From: an uncultured Desulfuromonas sp. | GTDB taxonomy: Bacteria > Desulfobacterota > Desulfuromonadia > Desulfuromonadales > Trichloromonadaceae | Assembly: GCA_937982495.1 (NCBI GenBank) | Contig: CALJLX010000515.1 | Coordinates: forward strand, 1-9,073 | Length of the DNA stretch: 9,073 bases | Direction: 5' to 3' | In this document: in pieces, positions 1 through 6,072 of the stretch | Position numbering within the stretch: the stretch's first letter is position 1 | Layout of the letters: each line of letters opens with the position of its first letter | Position numbers and translations under genes: made by a program | The notes under the pieces: generated by a model | What the model saw: the letters and a program-made list of their open reading frames with translations, nothing else | Told to the model about the DNA's origin: nothing | Database searches by the model: none

Positions 1-7
1 GGCGTCC

Positions 8-1219
8 TCAGCCCTTTTCGCCGACGATAATGTAGACCGGGTTGTAGGCCTCGAACATCTTGTATTCGGTCAGCGGCCGGGTGCGGGCGATGTTGACGGT
101 GGTCACCTCGACCTGATAGCCGGCATTCTCGAAGAACTCGGTGGCGGCGGTGAGGGTTTCGAGGGTGATGGCGTTGATGACGATGCGCCCTTCGGCGGGG
201 AGCCGGGCGTCGACGGCTTCGAGGATGCGGAAGAGATTCCCCCCCGAGCCGCCGATGAAGACCCGGTCGGGATCGGGCAGATCCTCGAAACAGTCGGGGG
301 CCTCGCCGGGGACGAGGGTGACGTGGCGGGTGTGGAACTTGTTGAGGTTCTGCTTGAGAAAGGCGAGGCACTGCTCGTTGCGCTCCAGGGCGAAGATGCG
401 GCCGTTGGGGAGCAGATGGTCGGCCTCGATGCTCACCGAGCCGCTGCCGGCGCCCACGTCCCACAGGCACATGTCGTGACGCAGCTTGAGCTTGGCCAGG
501 GTCACCACCCGCACCTCTTCCCGGGTGATGTGCTTCTTGATGCTGGCGAATTCCTCGTCGGGGATGCCGAGGGTCGGCACGTAATCCTCCCCTTCCCCTT
601 CGTATTCCTTGATGAGGATCAGGACGTTGAGGGGGGAGGAGGAAACCCGCAGCAGTTCGGGAAGGGCGAGATTACGGATGCGTTCGTCGTCACCGCCGAG
701 ATTTTCGCAGAGCCAGGCGGTGTAGCCGTCGCGGCCGCGTTCGATCAGTTCGGCGGCGATGGCCGCCGGAGTGTTGACCTCGTCGGTGAGAACGGCGGCC
801 TTGTCGTTGGCGACGATGCGATCCACCGCCCCCTTGAGCCCCCGGCCCTGGGCCGAAACGAAGACCGCGTCGTCCCAGGGTTCCTTGATCTTGGCGAAGG
901 CGTACTGGACCGAGCTGACGTTGGGGACGAACTCCAGTTCGTCGCGGTTGAGATTCCGCAGCAGGACGCGGCCGACCCCGAAGAAGAGAGGGTCGCCGGA
1001 GGAGAGGACCACCGCCGGTCCCTTGCGGGCATTGAGCCGCTCCACCAGGCGCGAGAGGTTGCTGTCGATCTCCAGCTTTTCCCCGACGAAATCGGGGAAG
1101 AGGCGCAGATGCCGCTCGCCGCCGCAGAGCAGGGAAACCTGGGAGATCAATTCCAGGGCCCGGCGGCTGAAGCCCTCGTGCCCTTCGACGCCGGCGCCGA
1201 TGACGTAAATCTTGTTCAT
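8..1219 (-). CDS. cbiET: CbiE-CbiT fusion: cobalt-precorrin C5,C15-methyltransferase (decarboxylating)
   Basis: A 403-residue protein that methylates the corrin ring at C5 and C15 and removes the C12 acetate carboxyl, using S-adenosylmethionine, in cytoplasmic cobalamin synthesis. Residues 1 to about 205 are a CbiE-type tetrapyrrole methylase with an N-terminal VIGAGVEG and the family motif SSGDPLFFG at 73-81. Residues about 215-403 are CbiT, with ITREEVRVVTLAKL at 231-244, the SAM-binding loop DVGAGSGSVSIEA at 254-266 and FIGGSGG at 321-327. The length fits the fused CobL/CbiET form; many organisms encode the halves separately. The ATG at 1219 is preceded by AGGAG at 9-nt spacing. The gene lies downstream of cbiX on the same strand but has its own promoter in the gap. 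Whether the true substrate is the cobalt-containing (anaerobic) or cobalt-free precorrin is inferred from the neighbouring cbiX, which argues for the anaerobic route. Confidence 0.96.
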   Translation of the reverse strand: MNKIYVIGAGVEGHEGFSRRALELISQVSLLCGGERHLRLFPDFVGEKLEIDSNLSRLVERLNARKGPAVVLSSGDPLFFGVGRVLLRNLNRDELEFVPNVSSVQYAFAKIKEPWDDAVFVSAQGRGLKGAVDRIVANDKAAVLTDEVNTPAAIAAELIERGRDGYTAWLCENLGGDDERIRNLALPELLRVSSSPLNVLILIKEYEGEGEDYVPTLGIPDEEFASIKKHITREEVRVVTLAKLKLRHDMCLWDVGAGSGSVSIEADHLLPNGRIFALERNEQCLAFLKQNLNKFHTRHVTLVPGEAPDCFEDLPDPDRVFIGGSGGNLFRILEAVDARLPAEGRIVINAITLETLTAATEFFENAGYQVEVTTVNIARTRPLTEYKMFEAYNPVYIIVGEKG

Positions 1220-1334
1220 GCTATCCCGCTCCTCTCGAAAATCAGGGGCTCCGCCGACTCGCGCGAATCCCTTTCGCCGCAGTTGTCCTACTCACGGGGA
1301 AGACCGCCTTTTCCAAAGACTTTCCCAGGGTTGT
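1220..1334 (-). other. Untranslated leader of cbiET, potentially structured
   Basis: About 115 nt lie between the predicted transcription start and the cbiET ATG. By eye the RNA can form several short hairpins. One is a 6-bp stem GTCTTT/AAAGGC with a GGA loop. Another is a 5-bp stem GCGAA/TTCGC, which competes with the near-perfect 14-base palindrome GATTCGCGCGAGTC at 1256-1269 (one G-T pair). Neither the cobalamin riboswitch B12 box nor its core is recognisable, and the leader is too short for a standard one. There is no T-tract that would make any of these hairpins an intrinsic terminator. The end points depend on the promoter call, and a regulatory role is only inferred. Confidence 0.3.
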
Positions 1335-1340
1335 CGGCAC

Positions 1341-1370
1341 ACTCTAGCGTTTTCGCCGAGGCTTCGTCAA
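1341..1370 (-). promoter_or_regulatory. Sigma70-type promoter for cbiET
   Basis: On the minus strand, TTGACG (1370-1365, five of six matches to the -35 consensus) is followed after 18 bases by TAGAGT (1346-1341, four of six matches to -10). It sits in the only large gap of the gene cluster, just after the cbiX stop, and points at cbiET. Transcription would start near 1334. This would give cbiET expression separate from the upstream genes. Confidence 0.6.
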
Positions 1371-1388
1371 GACTGGCGGCAGGCCCTT

Positions 1389-1775
1389 TCAGAGGACCCA
1401 GCCGACCGCTTGCAGTGACGCGGCGATGCGCTCGCGCACGATCTCGGCCAACTTGGGGTGGACGCCCAGCGGCTCTCCAAGAATCATCTCCAGCCCGGGA
1501 TGGCGCATGCGCGCCTGCTCGATCTGTTCGGGAAGATCCTTGAGCACATGGGCACCGGCGTAAAGGAAATAAGGATAGAGCAGGATGCGCGCCGCCCCTT
1601 GCGCGATACAGCGGTCGACCCCTTCCTGAATGCCGGGGGCGTGGGGCGGAAGAAAGGCGACCTCGACCAGGGCGGCGCCCGTTTCGGCCTTGACCATCGC
1701 GGCGATGGCATGGAGGGCCTCGTTGGCCCCGGCGACCCGGGAACCGTGCCCCAGAAGCAGGATGGCGGTTTTCAT
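1389..1775 (-). CDS. cbiX: Sirohydrochlorin cobaltochelatase, short form (CbiX-S)
   Basis: A 128-residue protein that inserts Co2+ into sirohydrochlorin, the committed step of anaerobic cobalamin synthesis, in the cytoplasm. Visible family motifs are LLLGHGSR at the N-terminus, with the presumed metal-binding His10; LLYPYFLYAGAHVLKDLP, with the second histidine at His76; and LGEPLGVHPKLAEIV near the C-terminus. The length matches the short, homodimeric CbiX of archaea and some bacteria, about half the long form. I start at the ATG at 1775 because GHGSR is then at residue 9, as in the family. The open frame runs 35 codons further upstream, but that stretch resembles nothing and overlaps the end of pabBC. 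A GGAG lies 13 nt upstream of this ATG, rather far for a ribosome site. A related ferrochelatase (SirB-type) role is possible but less likely beside cobS, cobC and cbiET. Confidence 0.93.
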   Translation of the reverse strand: MKTAILLLGHGSRVAGANEALHAIAAMVKAETGAALVEVAFLPPHAPGIQEGVDRCIAQGAARILLYPYFLYAGAHVLKDLPEQIEQARMRHPGLEMILGEPLGVHPKLAEIVRERIAASLQAVGWVL

Positions 1776-1828
1776 GATGAACTGATTTCTCCGGATGGCC
1801 GGGAGCCCGACCGGCGCGAGGGGCGGGA

Positions 1829-3625
1829 TCAGGGCACGAGAAGAGCAAAACGCCAGCCGCGCACGCTGTTGATCAGCCACAGGCCGTCGGCGCGGCGCAG
1901 ATCCGCCAACGTCAGCACCGCTTCGGCGATGACACCCCGCTCCAGCAATTCGGCGCGCAGGACGCCGGGCAGCAAGCCGCAGCTCAAAGCCGGGGTGAGA
2001 AGTCGTCCCTCCAGCCTCAGCACCAGGTTGTGACAGCTCCCTTCGGTCAGCTCGCCGCGCTCGTTGACGAACAGCACCTCATCCGCCTCGGGCCGGCGAC
2101 GGCGTTCGTCGTCGAGCAGTTCGCGGCGCTCGGTCTTGTGGTAGCGCGACCAGTCCCGCGAATCGACCGGGATCGTCGCCGGCGCCACCCGCAAGGGCCT
2201 GCCCAAGCCCTTGGCCAAGGGTTCGCCGTCGAGCCCGAAGGTGCCGTCTCGTGCCAGCAGCAGGCGAACTTTGTGCGCTCCCCGCATGCCTCGACCCACG
2301 GCGGCCAACGCCGCGCGCAACGCAGATAGGTCGCAACGAAAACCGAAATAATCGGCCGAGGCGGCGAGGCGCGCCAGATGTCGCTCCAGCCGTGGATAAT
2401 CGCCGTCGCGACAAAGCAGCGCCTCGATCAGGCGAAACTCCCGGGGCGGCAGGTCAACGAAGCGCCCCTTGGCCAGACATTCGTCGTATTCGGCTTCGGC
2501 CCGTGCATCCCAGGTGATGCCGCTGCCCAGGCCGAGTTCGGCCTCCCCCGCCCCAGCGACCACGAGGGTACGAATCGCCACGGAAAAGACCGCCTCTTCC
2601 CCGGGCGAGGCAAAACCGATGGCGCCGCAGTAGACTCCGCGCGGCTCCGGCTCCAGCTCGGCGATGAGCTCCATGGTGCGGCGCTTCGGCGCGCCGGTCA
2701 CCGACCCGCAGGGGAAGAGGGCGGTGAAAATCTCCCGCAGGGTCGTGCCCGGCCGCAAACGGGCGGCGACCGTCGAGGTCAGCTGATGCACCGTCGGGTA
2801 GCGTTCGACGTCGAACAGGGATTCGACCCGCACCGAGCCGGTTTCGGCGATACGCCCGAGATCGTTGCGCACCAGATCGACGATCATCAGATTTTCGGCC
2901 CGCTCCTTGGGAGCGTCGCGCAACGCTTGCGCCGCCGCACGGTCGGCACCCGCTTCCGGAGCGCGCGGGGCTGTCCCTTTCATGGGCCGCATGAGGATTT
3001 CAGCCCCTCGGCGGGCGAAGAAGAGTTCCGGCGAAGCCGAGAGAATGCGCCGGTCGCCGGTGTCGAGCCAGGCGCAAAAAGGAGCCTGCTGGCTCGCGGC
3101 CAGCCGGCGATAGAGCGCGAACGGATCGCCCGCGACGGGAAAACGCTGCCGCAGGGTGTAATTGACCTGATAGGTATCCCCCCGCGCGATCGCCCCGTGA
3201 ATAGCGGCGACAGCCGCGGCGTAGCGGTCGGCGTCGACTGAAAGATGACGTTCGCCGACGACGGATGCGGTGGAACCTTCCCAGTCCGCTGTTCCGGACG
3301 CATCCCACTCGATCCGCTCCCGAAAGACTCCGAACCAGACCAGCGGCAAGTCCGGAACCGGCTCCCGTTCCGGAAGTGTCGGATTGATTCCGGAGGCGGC
3401 CTCGTAAGCGACAAACCCGGCGGCGTGCAAACCTTGCCCCACCGCCGCCTCCACCGCCGTCAGCGCCGTCATGACCGCGCCCGGCGTCCGCGCCTCGATC
3501 ACTCGTTCCAGCCCCGCGAAGCGATACGACGCGCGAAAGCGGTCGCGGGAAGAATGGGATTCGAAAAGCGCTTGCGCGCGACCGTTTCCGGCCGCGCCGG
3601 AAATGGAGTCGAGGGTCGGGGTCAC
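1829..3625 (-). CDS. pabBC: Fused aminodeoxychorismate synthase component I / aminodeoxychorismate lyase (PabB-PabC)
   Basis: A 598-residue fusion that turns chorismate into 4-amino-4-deoxychorismate (PabB) and then cleaves it to p-aminobenzoate and pyruvate (PabC, PLP-dependent), feeding folate synthesis. Residues about 35-395 are the chorismate-binding domain, with MKGTAPR at 215-221, whose Lys216 matches the nucleophilic lysine of the PIKGT motif that separates PabB from anthranilate synthase. It also has MIVDLVRNDLGR at 247-258, GSVTGAPK at 307-314 and EYDECL at 379-384. Residues about 396-598 are a class IV aminotransferase fold with the PLP lysine Lys497 in YHKTERRELLDD and ELTEGSCHNL at 525-534. 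The start is GTG at 3625, with a modest AAGGG about 11 nt before it, so a slightly different start is possible. The amidotransferase PabA is not in the window. The gene sits 85 bp after cobC and 53 bp before cbiX. Confidence 0.93.
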   Translation of the reverse strand: MTPTLDSISGAAGNGRAQALFESHSSRDRFRASYRFAGLERVIEARTPGAVMTALTAVEAAVGQGLHAAGFVAYEAASGINPTLPEREPVPDLPLVWFGVFRERIEWDASGTADWEGSTASVVGERHLSVDADRYAAAVAAIHGAIARGDTYQVNYTLRQRFPVAGDPFALYRRLAASQQAPFCAWLDTGDRRILSASPELFFARRGAEILMRPMKGTAPRAPEAGADRAAAQALRDAPKERAENLMIVDLVRNDLGRIAETGSVRVESLFDVERYPTVHQLTSTVAARLRPGTTLREIFTALFPCGSVTGAPKRRTMELIAELEPEPRGVYCGAIGFASPGEEAVFSVAIRTLVVAGAGEAELGLGSGITWDARAEAEYDECLAKGRFVDLPPREFRLIEALLCRDGDYPRLERHLARLAASADYFGFRCDLSALRAALAAVGRGMRGAHKVRLLLARDGTFGLDGEPLAKGLGRPLRVAPATIPVDSRDWSRYHKTERRELLDDERRRRPEADEVLFVNERGELTEGSCHNLVLRLEGRLLTPALSCGLLPGVLRAELLERGVIAEAVLTLADLRRADGLWLINSVRGWRFALLVP

Positions 3626-3710
3626 GGGTCGATAACCCTTGAATATTCGTCGATGATTGATGATGAACGACCGCTTCGGCGCATTGGCGGATCTCCATCA
3701 CCGCCCGGAG

Positions 3711-4328
3711 CTATCCGTTGAGCAGCTTCACCACGGCGGTGCCGTCGGGGGAGTAGTCGATAATGTTGTAACAACCGTAGTTCTGTTCGATATGGAAGAG
3801 CCGGTCGAGGGGAGCGCCGATGGCGTCGAGAAGGATGACCCGGTTGACGCCGCCGTGTCCCACCACCAGCACCTCTTCCCCGGGGTGCCGGTCGAGGATG
3901 CGGCGCAGGGCCGGGCGCAGGCGCGCCGCGAGATCGAGGAGGGTTTCCCCACCCGGCACCCGGTAGTGGGCGATATCGGCGAGGCGCTCCCGCCACTGCC
4001 GCGGATAGCGCGCCTGCAGCTCCCTCCACGTCAATCCTTCCCATTCGCCGATATGCAGTTCGCGCAACTCGGCGGTCGCCGTCGGGGTCAGTCCGTGGGG
4101 GGCGGCGAGAAGTCGCGCCCCTTGCAGGCAGCGGCTCAGATCGCTGCTGTAGACGGCGCGCAGCGAACAACTCTCCAGTCGGGGCAGCAGCGCCCGGTAC
4201 TGGGCCAGCCCTTCGGCGGTGAGGGGGACATCGCCCTGGCCGTTGTAGCGTTTGTCCTCGAAACCCTCGACCTGGCCGTGGCGGATGAGATGGATGCGGG
4301 TAGGCGCTCTGGTCATGTCGCCCGTCAT
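3711..4328 (-). CDS. cobC: Alpha-ribazole phosphatase, histidine phosphatase family (CobC)
   Basis: A 205-residue phosphoglycerate-mutase-like phosphatase. In cobalamin synthesis this family removes the phosphate from alpha-ribazole-5'-phosphate or adenosylcobalamin-5'-phosphate during nucleotide-loop assembly. The catalytic RHG is at 16-18 (IHLIRHGQ), followed by RYNGQGDVPLTAEG, the SSDLSRC segment at 61-67, LHIGEWEG at 91-98 with the probable acid Glu95, and VVGHGGVNR at 155-163 with the second catalytic histidine His158. The histidine phosphatase family is broad, so the specific substrate is inferred from the 4-base ATGA overlap with cobS upstream, which suggests coupled translation. The ATG at 4328 gives that overlap; a second ATG four codons later (4316) is also possible. 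Neither has a strong Shine-Dalgarno sequence, consistent with re-initiation after cobS. Confidence 0.9.
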   Translation of the reverse strand: MTGDMTRAPTRIHLIRHGQVEGFEDKRYNGQGDVPLTAEGLAQYRALLPRLESCSLRAVYSSDLSRCLQGARLLAAPHGLTPTATAELRELHIGEWEGLTWRELQARYPRQWRERLADIAHYRVPGGETLLDLAARLRPALRRILDRHPGEEVLVVGHGGVNRVILLDAIGAPLDRLFHIEQNYGCYNIIDYSPDGTAVVKLLNG

Positions 4329-5080
4329 GCGTGCCGGAGCAGATGAATCAGCAGCAGGGCGAAGATCTCCATGACTTCGTTCCCCGCCCCGAGAACATCG
4401 CCGGTGACGCCCCCCAGCCGATGCTGGAAATAACGCAGCAGCAGCACTCCGACCAGGCCGAAGACGAGCAGCACCACCAGCCCCTGCAGCGCGAAGAGAA
4501 CCAGGGTCGCAATGGCGAAGGTCGCCGAAGCGATAAAAAACTCGCGTTTGCCGACATAGTCGACAAACTCCCCGCCGGCCCTGGTGCCGGAACGGATGCA
4601 GTTGTTGAACGCGGCGAGCAGCACCTGAGTCCAGCGCCCGGCCATGGGCATAAAGATCAAGACCTGGGCTTTGAGCTGCACCGGCACGTTATGCAGGATC
4701 ACATACTTGAGCAGCAGCACCATGACCAGACCGATCACCCCGACCGCGCCGACCCGGCTTTCCCTCATGATGCGCAAGACCCCCTCGCGGTCCTTACCCC
4801 TGGCCAGGCCGTCGCTGAGGTCGGCGATGCCGTCGAGATGGATCGCGCCGGTGATGGCGATCATCGTCAGGACTAGCAGGCTGTCGACCACGGCCCGGGG
4901 GATGAGGGGAGTCAGGGCCTGATCCATGGCCACCAGCCCCAGCCCCATGAGCAACCCGATGGCGGGCCAGAAGGCCATGCCGCGCCCCAGGCGCTCCGGA
5001 TCGCCGGAGAGCTCGTCGGCCACCGGAAAAACGGTCAGAAAACCGCCGGCGATGCGAAATTCTTCCCAGAGTCGTTTCAT
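4325..5080 (-). CDS. cobS: Adenosylcobinamide-GDP ribazoletransferase (cobalamin synthase CobS)
   Basis: A 251-residue integral membrane enzyme that joins adenosylcobinamide-GDP to alpha-ribazole (or its phosphate), the final assembly step of cobalamin. Family signatures are GGFLTVFPV at 12-20, the acidic motif GAIHLDGIADLSDGL at 78-92 (probable metal and nucleotide site), RIMRESRVGAVGVIGLV at about 103-119 and RLGGVTGDVLGAGNE at 221-235. Several hydrophobic stretches fit inner-membrane helices, at about 36-52, 62-80, 112-130, 180-215 and 237-248. The ATG at 5080 has GGGAG at a good spacing just upstream. The stop codon overlaps the cobC start (ATGA). The partner enzymes CobU/CobP and CobT are not in this window. 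Confidence 0.96.
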   Translation of the reverse strand: MKRLWEEFRIAGGFLTVFPVADELSGDPERLGRGMAFWPAIGLLMGLGLVAMDQALTPLIPRAVVDSLLVLTMIAITGAIHLDGIADLSDGLARGKDREGVLRIMRESRVGAVGVIGLVMVLLLKYVILHNVPVQLKAQVLIFMPMAGRWTQVLLAAFNNCIRSGTRAGGEFVDYVGKREFFIASATFAIATLVLFALQGLVVLLVFGLVGVLLLRYFQHRLGGVTGDVLGAGNEVMEIFALLLIHLLRHA

Positions 5081-5130
5081 CCGTCACTCCCTTCGGCCGC
5101 TCGGCGGCGTCCAAGGCTTCGTTTGTGCGT

Positions 5131-5139
5131 GGGGGGGGG
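5131..5139. repeat. G9 homopolymer between engB and cobS
   Basis: Nine consecutive G on the plus strand (C9 in the transcript of the operon) lie in the 70-bp gap between the engB stop and the cobS start, about 50 bases before the cobS ATG. It is non-coding in the annotation given here. Runs of this length can slip during replication or sequencing. Confidence 0.9.
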
Positions 5140-5150
5140 TAGCGCCGGGC

Positions 5151-5774
5151 TCAGTTTTCCGCGGAGCCGTCCTCGGCCGTTTTCCGGTCGGGGAGTTCCA
5201 GCGCGTCCTCGATCCGCTCCCAGATATCCTCCCGACCTTCTTTACTGAGGGAGGAAAAGAAGCTGAAAGCCTCCAGCGGCAGTCCGGTGGCTTCGAGGAT
5301 CGGCTTGACCTGGGCGGCGCGTCGATTGCGGCTGACCTTGTCGACCTTGGTGATGACCGGGATGGTCGGAACCTCGAATTCTTCGAGCCAGTCGAGCAGA
5401 TCGAGATCCTCTTCCCGGGGAACGCGACGAATGTCGAAGAGCACGACCACGCCCTTGAGCTGCTCGCGCCGCTCCAGATAGGTGCGGACCATCGGCCCCC
5501 AGTCCTTCTTCACCGCCAGGGGCACCTTGGCAAAACCGTAGCCCGGGAGATCGACCAGGGAAAACTCGCCGTTGATGTCGAAAAAGTTGAGTAACTGGGT
5601 ACGCCCCGGGGTCGATGAGGTCCGCACCAGGCCACGCCGATTGACAAGGGTGTTGATCAGGGTACTCTTACCGACGTTGCTGCGTCCGGCGAAAGCCACC
5701 TCGGGCAGTGACGCTTCGGGATAGTTGCCGGGATGGGTGGCGCTCTTGATAAAAGCGGTGGAACGGATAATCAC
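5151..5774 (-). CDS. engB: Ribosome biogenesis GTP-binding protein EngB/YihA/YsxC
   Basis: A 207-residue TRAFAC-class GTPase needed for late assembly of the large ribosomal subunit. With the GTG start at 5774, G1 (GRSNVGKS) is at 30-37, the G2 region with TPGRTQ at 55-60, G3 (DLPGYG) at 75-80, G4 (TKVDK) at 142-146 and the G5-like SSLSKEG near 174-180. The N-terminus then reads VIIRSTAFIKSATHPGNYP, which matches how this family normally begins. A longer reading from TTG at 5792 adds six residues with no family counterpart and a poorer ribosome site. The C-terminus ends in a short polar tail. It is the first gene of the cobalamin cluster, 70 bp before cobS. Its job has no known link to B12, so the linkage is probably transcriptional convenience. 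Confidence 0.95.
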   Translation of the reverse strand: MIIRSTAFIKSATHPGNYPEASLPEVAFAGRSNVGKSTLINTLVNRRGLVRTSSTPGRTQLLNFFDINGEFSLVDLPGYGFAKVPLAVKKDWGPMVRTYLERREQLKGVVVLFDIRRVPREEDLDLLDWLEEFEVPTIPVITKVDKVSRNRRAAQVKPILEATGLPLEAFSFFSSLSKEGREDIWERIEDALELPDRKTAEDGSAEN

Positions 5775-5780
5775 GAAAAA

Positions 5781-5787
5781 CCTCTTC
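5781..5787 (-). promoter_or_regulatory. Ribosome binding site fixing the engB start at GTG 5774
   Basis: GAAGAGG on the minus strand sits six bases (TTTTTC) before the GTG at 5774. It would lie inside the coding region if the TTG at 5792 were used, so it supports the GTG as the true start. Confidence 0.7.
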
Positions 5788-5828
5788 GGCAAAGGCTGAA
5801 AAACGGGTAAAAACCATGGGGCGCGGGC

Positions 5829-5834
5829 ACTTTA
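5829..5834 (-). promoter_or_regulatory. Candidate -10 box for engB operon
   Basis: GCTAAAGTGCC on the minus strand contains TAAAGT (5834-5829), resembling the GCTAGAGTGTGCC context of the cbiET promoter in this window. No good -35 is found 16-18 bases upstream (that stretch reads TATCTTTT), so an activator or another sigma factor may be involved, or the call may be wrong. It would give a leader of about 50 nt before the engB GTG. Confidence 0.4.
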
Positions 5835-5839
5835 GCACA

Positions 5840-5883
5840 GGCGACGGGAAAAAAGATACCCCGACCGCCCAAAGCCCGTCGCC
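5840..5883. repeat. Perfect 9-bp inverted repeat at the engB promoter
   Basis: GGCGACGGG at 5840-5848 and its exact complement CCCGTCGCC at 5875-5883 are separated by 26 bases. The near arm lies immediately upstream of the candidate engB -10 box, where a bound protein would meet RNA polymerase. The arms could instead pair as an RNA stem if transcription starts further upstream, but no T-run follows in a position fitting an intrinsic terminator. Confidence 0.55.
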
Positions 5884-5982
5884 GGAATGATTAAATCGTC
5901 GGCAAAGGGCTTGAATCGCACCCCTTACCCGTAAAAACCATTGATTTTTTCTTTTAAAGCTGTTACCAAGTAGGCTGGTTTT

Positions 5983-6006
5983 GCGCCCCGCACCCCACAG
6001 GGGCGC
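5983..6006. repeat. GC-rich hairpin in the divergent intergenic region
   Basis: GCGCCCC at 5983-5989 pairs perfectly with GGGGCGC at 6000-6006 around a 10-base loop. No T-run follows on either strand, so it is not a typical intrinsic terminator. It lies about 65 bases upstream of the secreted-protein start and may be an operator or leader hairpin. The rest of the 298-bp region 5775-6072 shows no gene: the reading frame open from the ATG at 6019 only extends the secreted protein upstream of its real start. Confidence 0.4.
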
Positions 6007-6042
6007 CCCAGCGAGCGGATGCCGATTTCATCTTCTTATACA

Positions 6043-6048
6043 TATAAA
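6043..6048 (+). promoter_or_regulatory. Candidate -10 box for the secreted-protein gene
   Basis: TATAAA within ACATATAAATCC lies in a locally AT-rich patch 24 bases before the start codon; an overlapping TATACA is at 6037-6042. No recognisable -35 hexamer is present at 16-18 bases upstream, so this is a weak call. Confidence 0.3.
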
Positions 6049-6057
6049 TCCACTTCC

Positions 6058-6063
6058 AAGGAG
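6058..6063 (+). promoter_or_regulatory. Ribosome binding site fixing the start at ATG 6073
   Basis: AAGGAG ends nine bases before the ATG at 6073. An in-frame ATG at 6019 has no comparable site, and using it would bury the signal peptide behind 18 polar residues. The downstream ATG is therefore the start. Confidence 0.85.
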
Positions 6064-6072
6064 ACCTCTGCA

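Larger units (their letters stand above)
5787..5941. repeat. Imperfect direct repeat of a two-part unit upstream of engB
   Basis: The words CGGCAAAGG and GTAAAAACCAT occur in the same order twice. The first pair is at 5787-5795 and 5807-5817, the second at 5900-5908 and 5931-5941. The 11-base word is identical in both copies, offset by 124 bases; the 9-base word is offset by 113. The first copy overlaps the engB ribosome site; the second lies in the middle of the divergent intergenic region. No function is known to me. Confidence 0.5.

Noticed and set aside
1220..1388. Cobalamin riboswitch before cbiET
   Set aside because: I looked for the B12 box and the conserved core (the CCCCGC-x-ACTG region). 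Only vague similarity was found, and the leader after the promoter is shorter than a standard cobalamin riboswitch.
323..1543. Plus-strand open frame of 406 codons opposite cbiET
   Set aside because: It is the antisense of a clearly recognised gene in GC-rich DNA. The translation has no family motif, and the frame continues into the non-coding gap and cbiX.
1288..1848. Minus-strand open frame of 186 codons across cbiX and the gap
   Set aside because: It is a shifted frame over cbiX with no recognisable motif, and it ends within the cbiET leader.
2378..3241. Plus-strand open frame of 287 codons opposite pabBC
   Set aside because: Its low-complexity composition, rich in Arg, Gly and Ala, is typical of antisense frames in GC-rich DNA. 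The opposite strand has a fully conserved PabB.
5941..5977. Promoter starting with TTGATT upstream of the secreted-protein gene
   Set aside because: No acceptable -10 hexamer lies 16-18 bases downstream; the nearest T-rich word, TAGGCT, is 25 bases away. A sigma54 GG-N10-GC pattern around 5973-5984 also has the wrong spacing.
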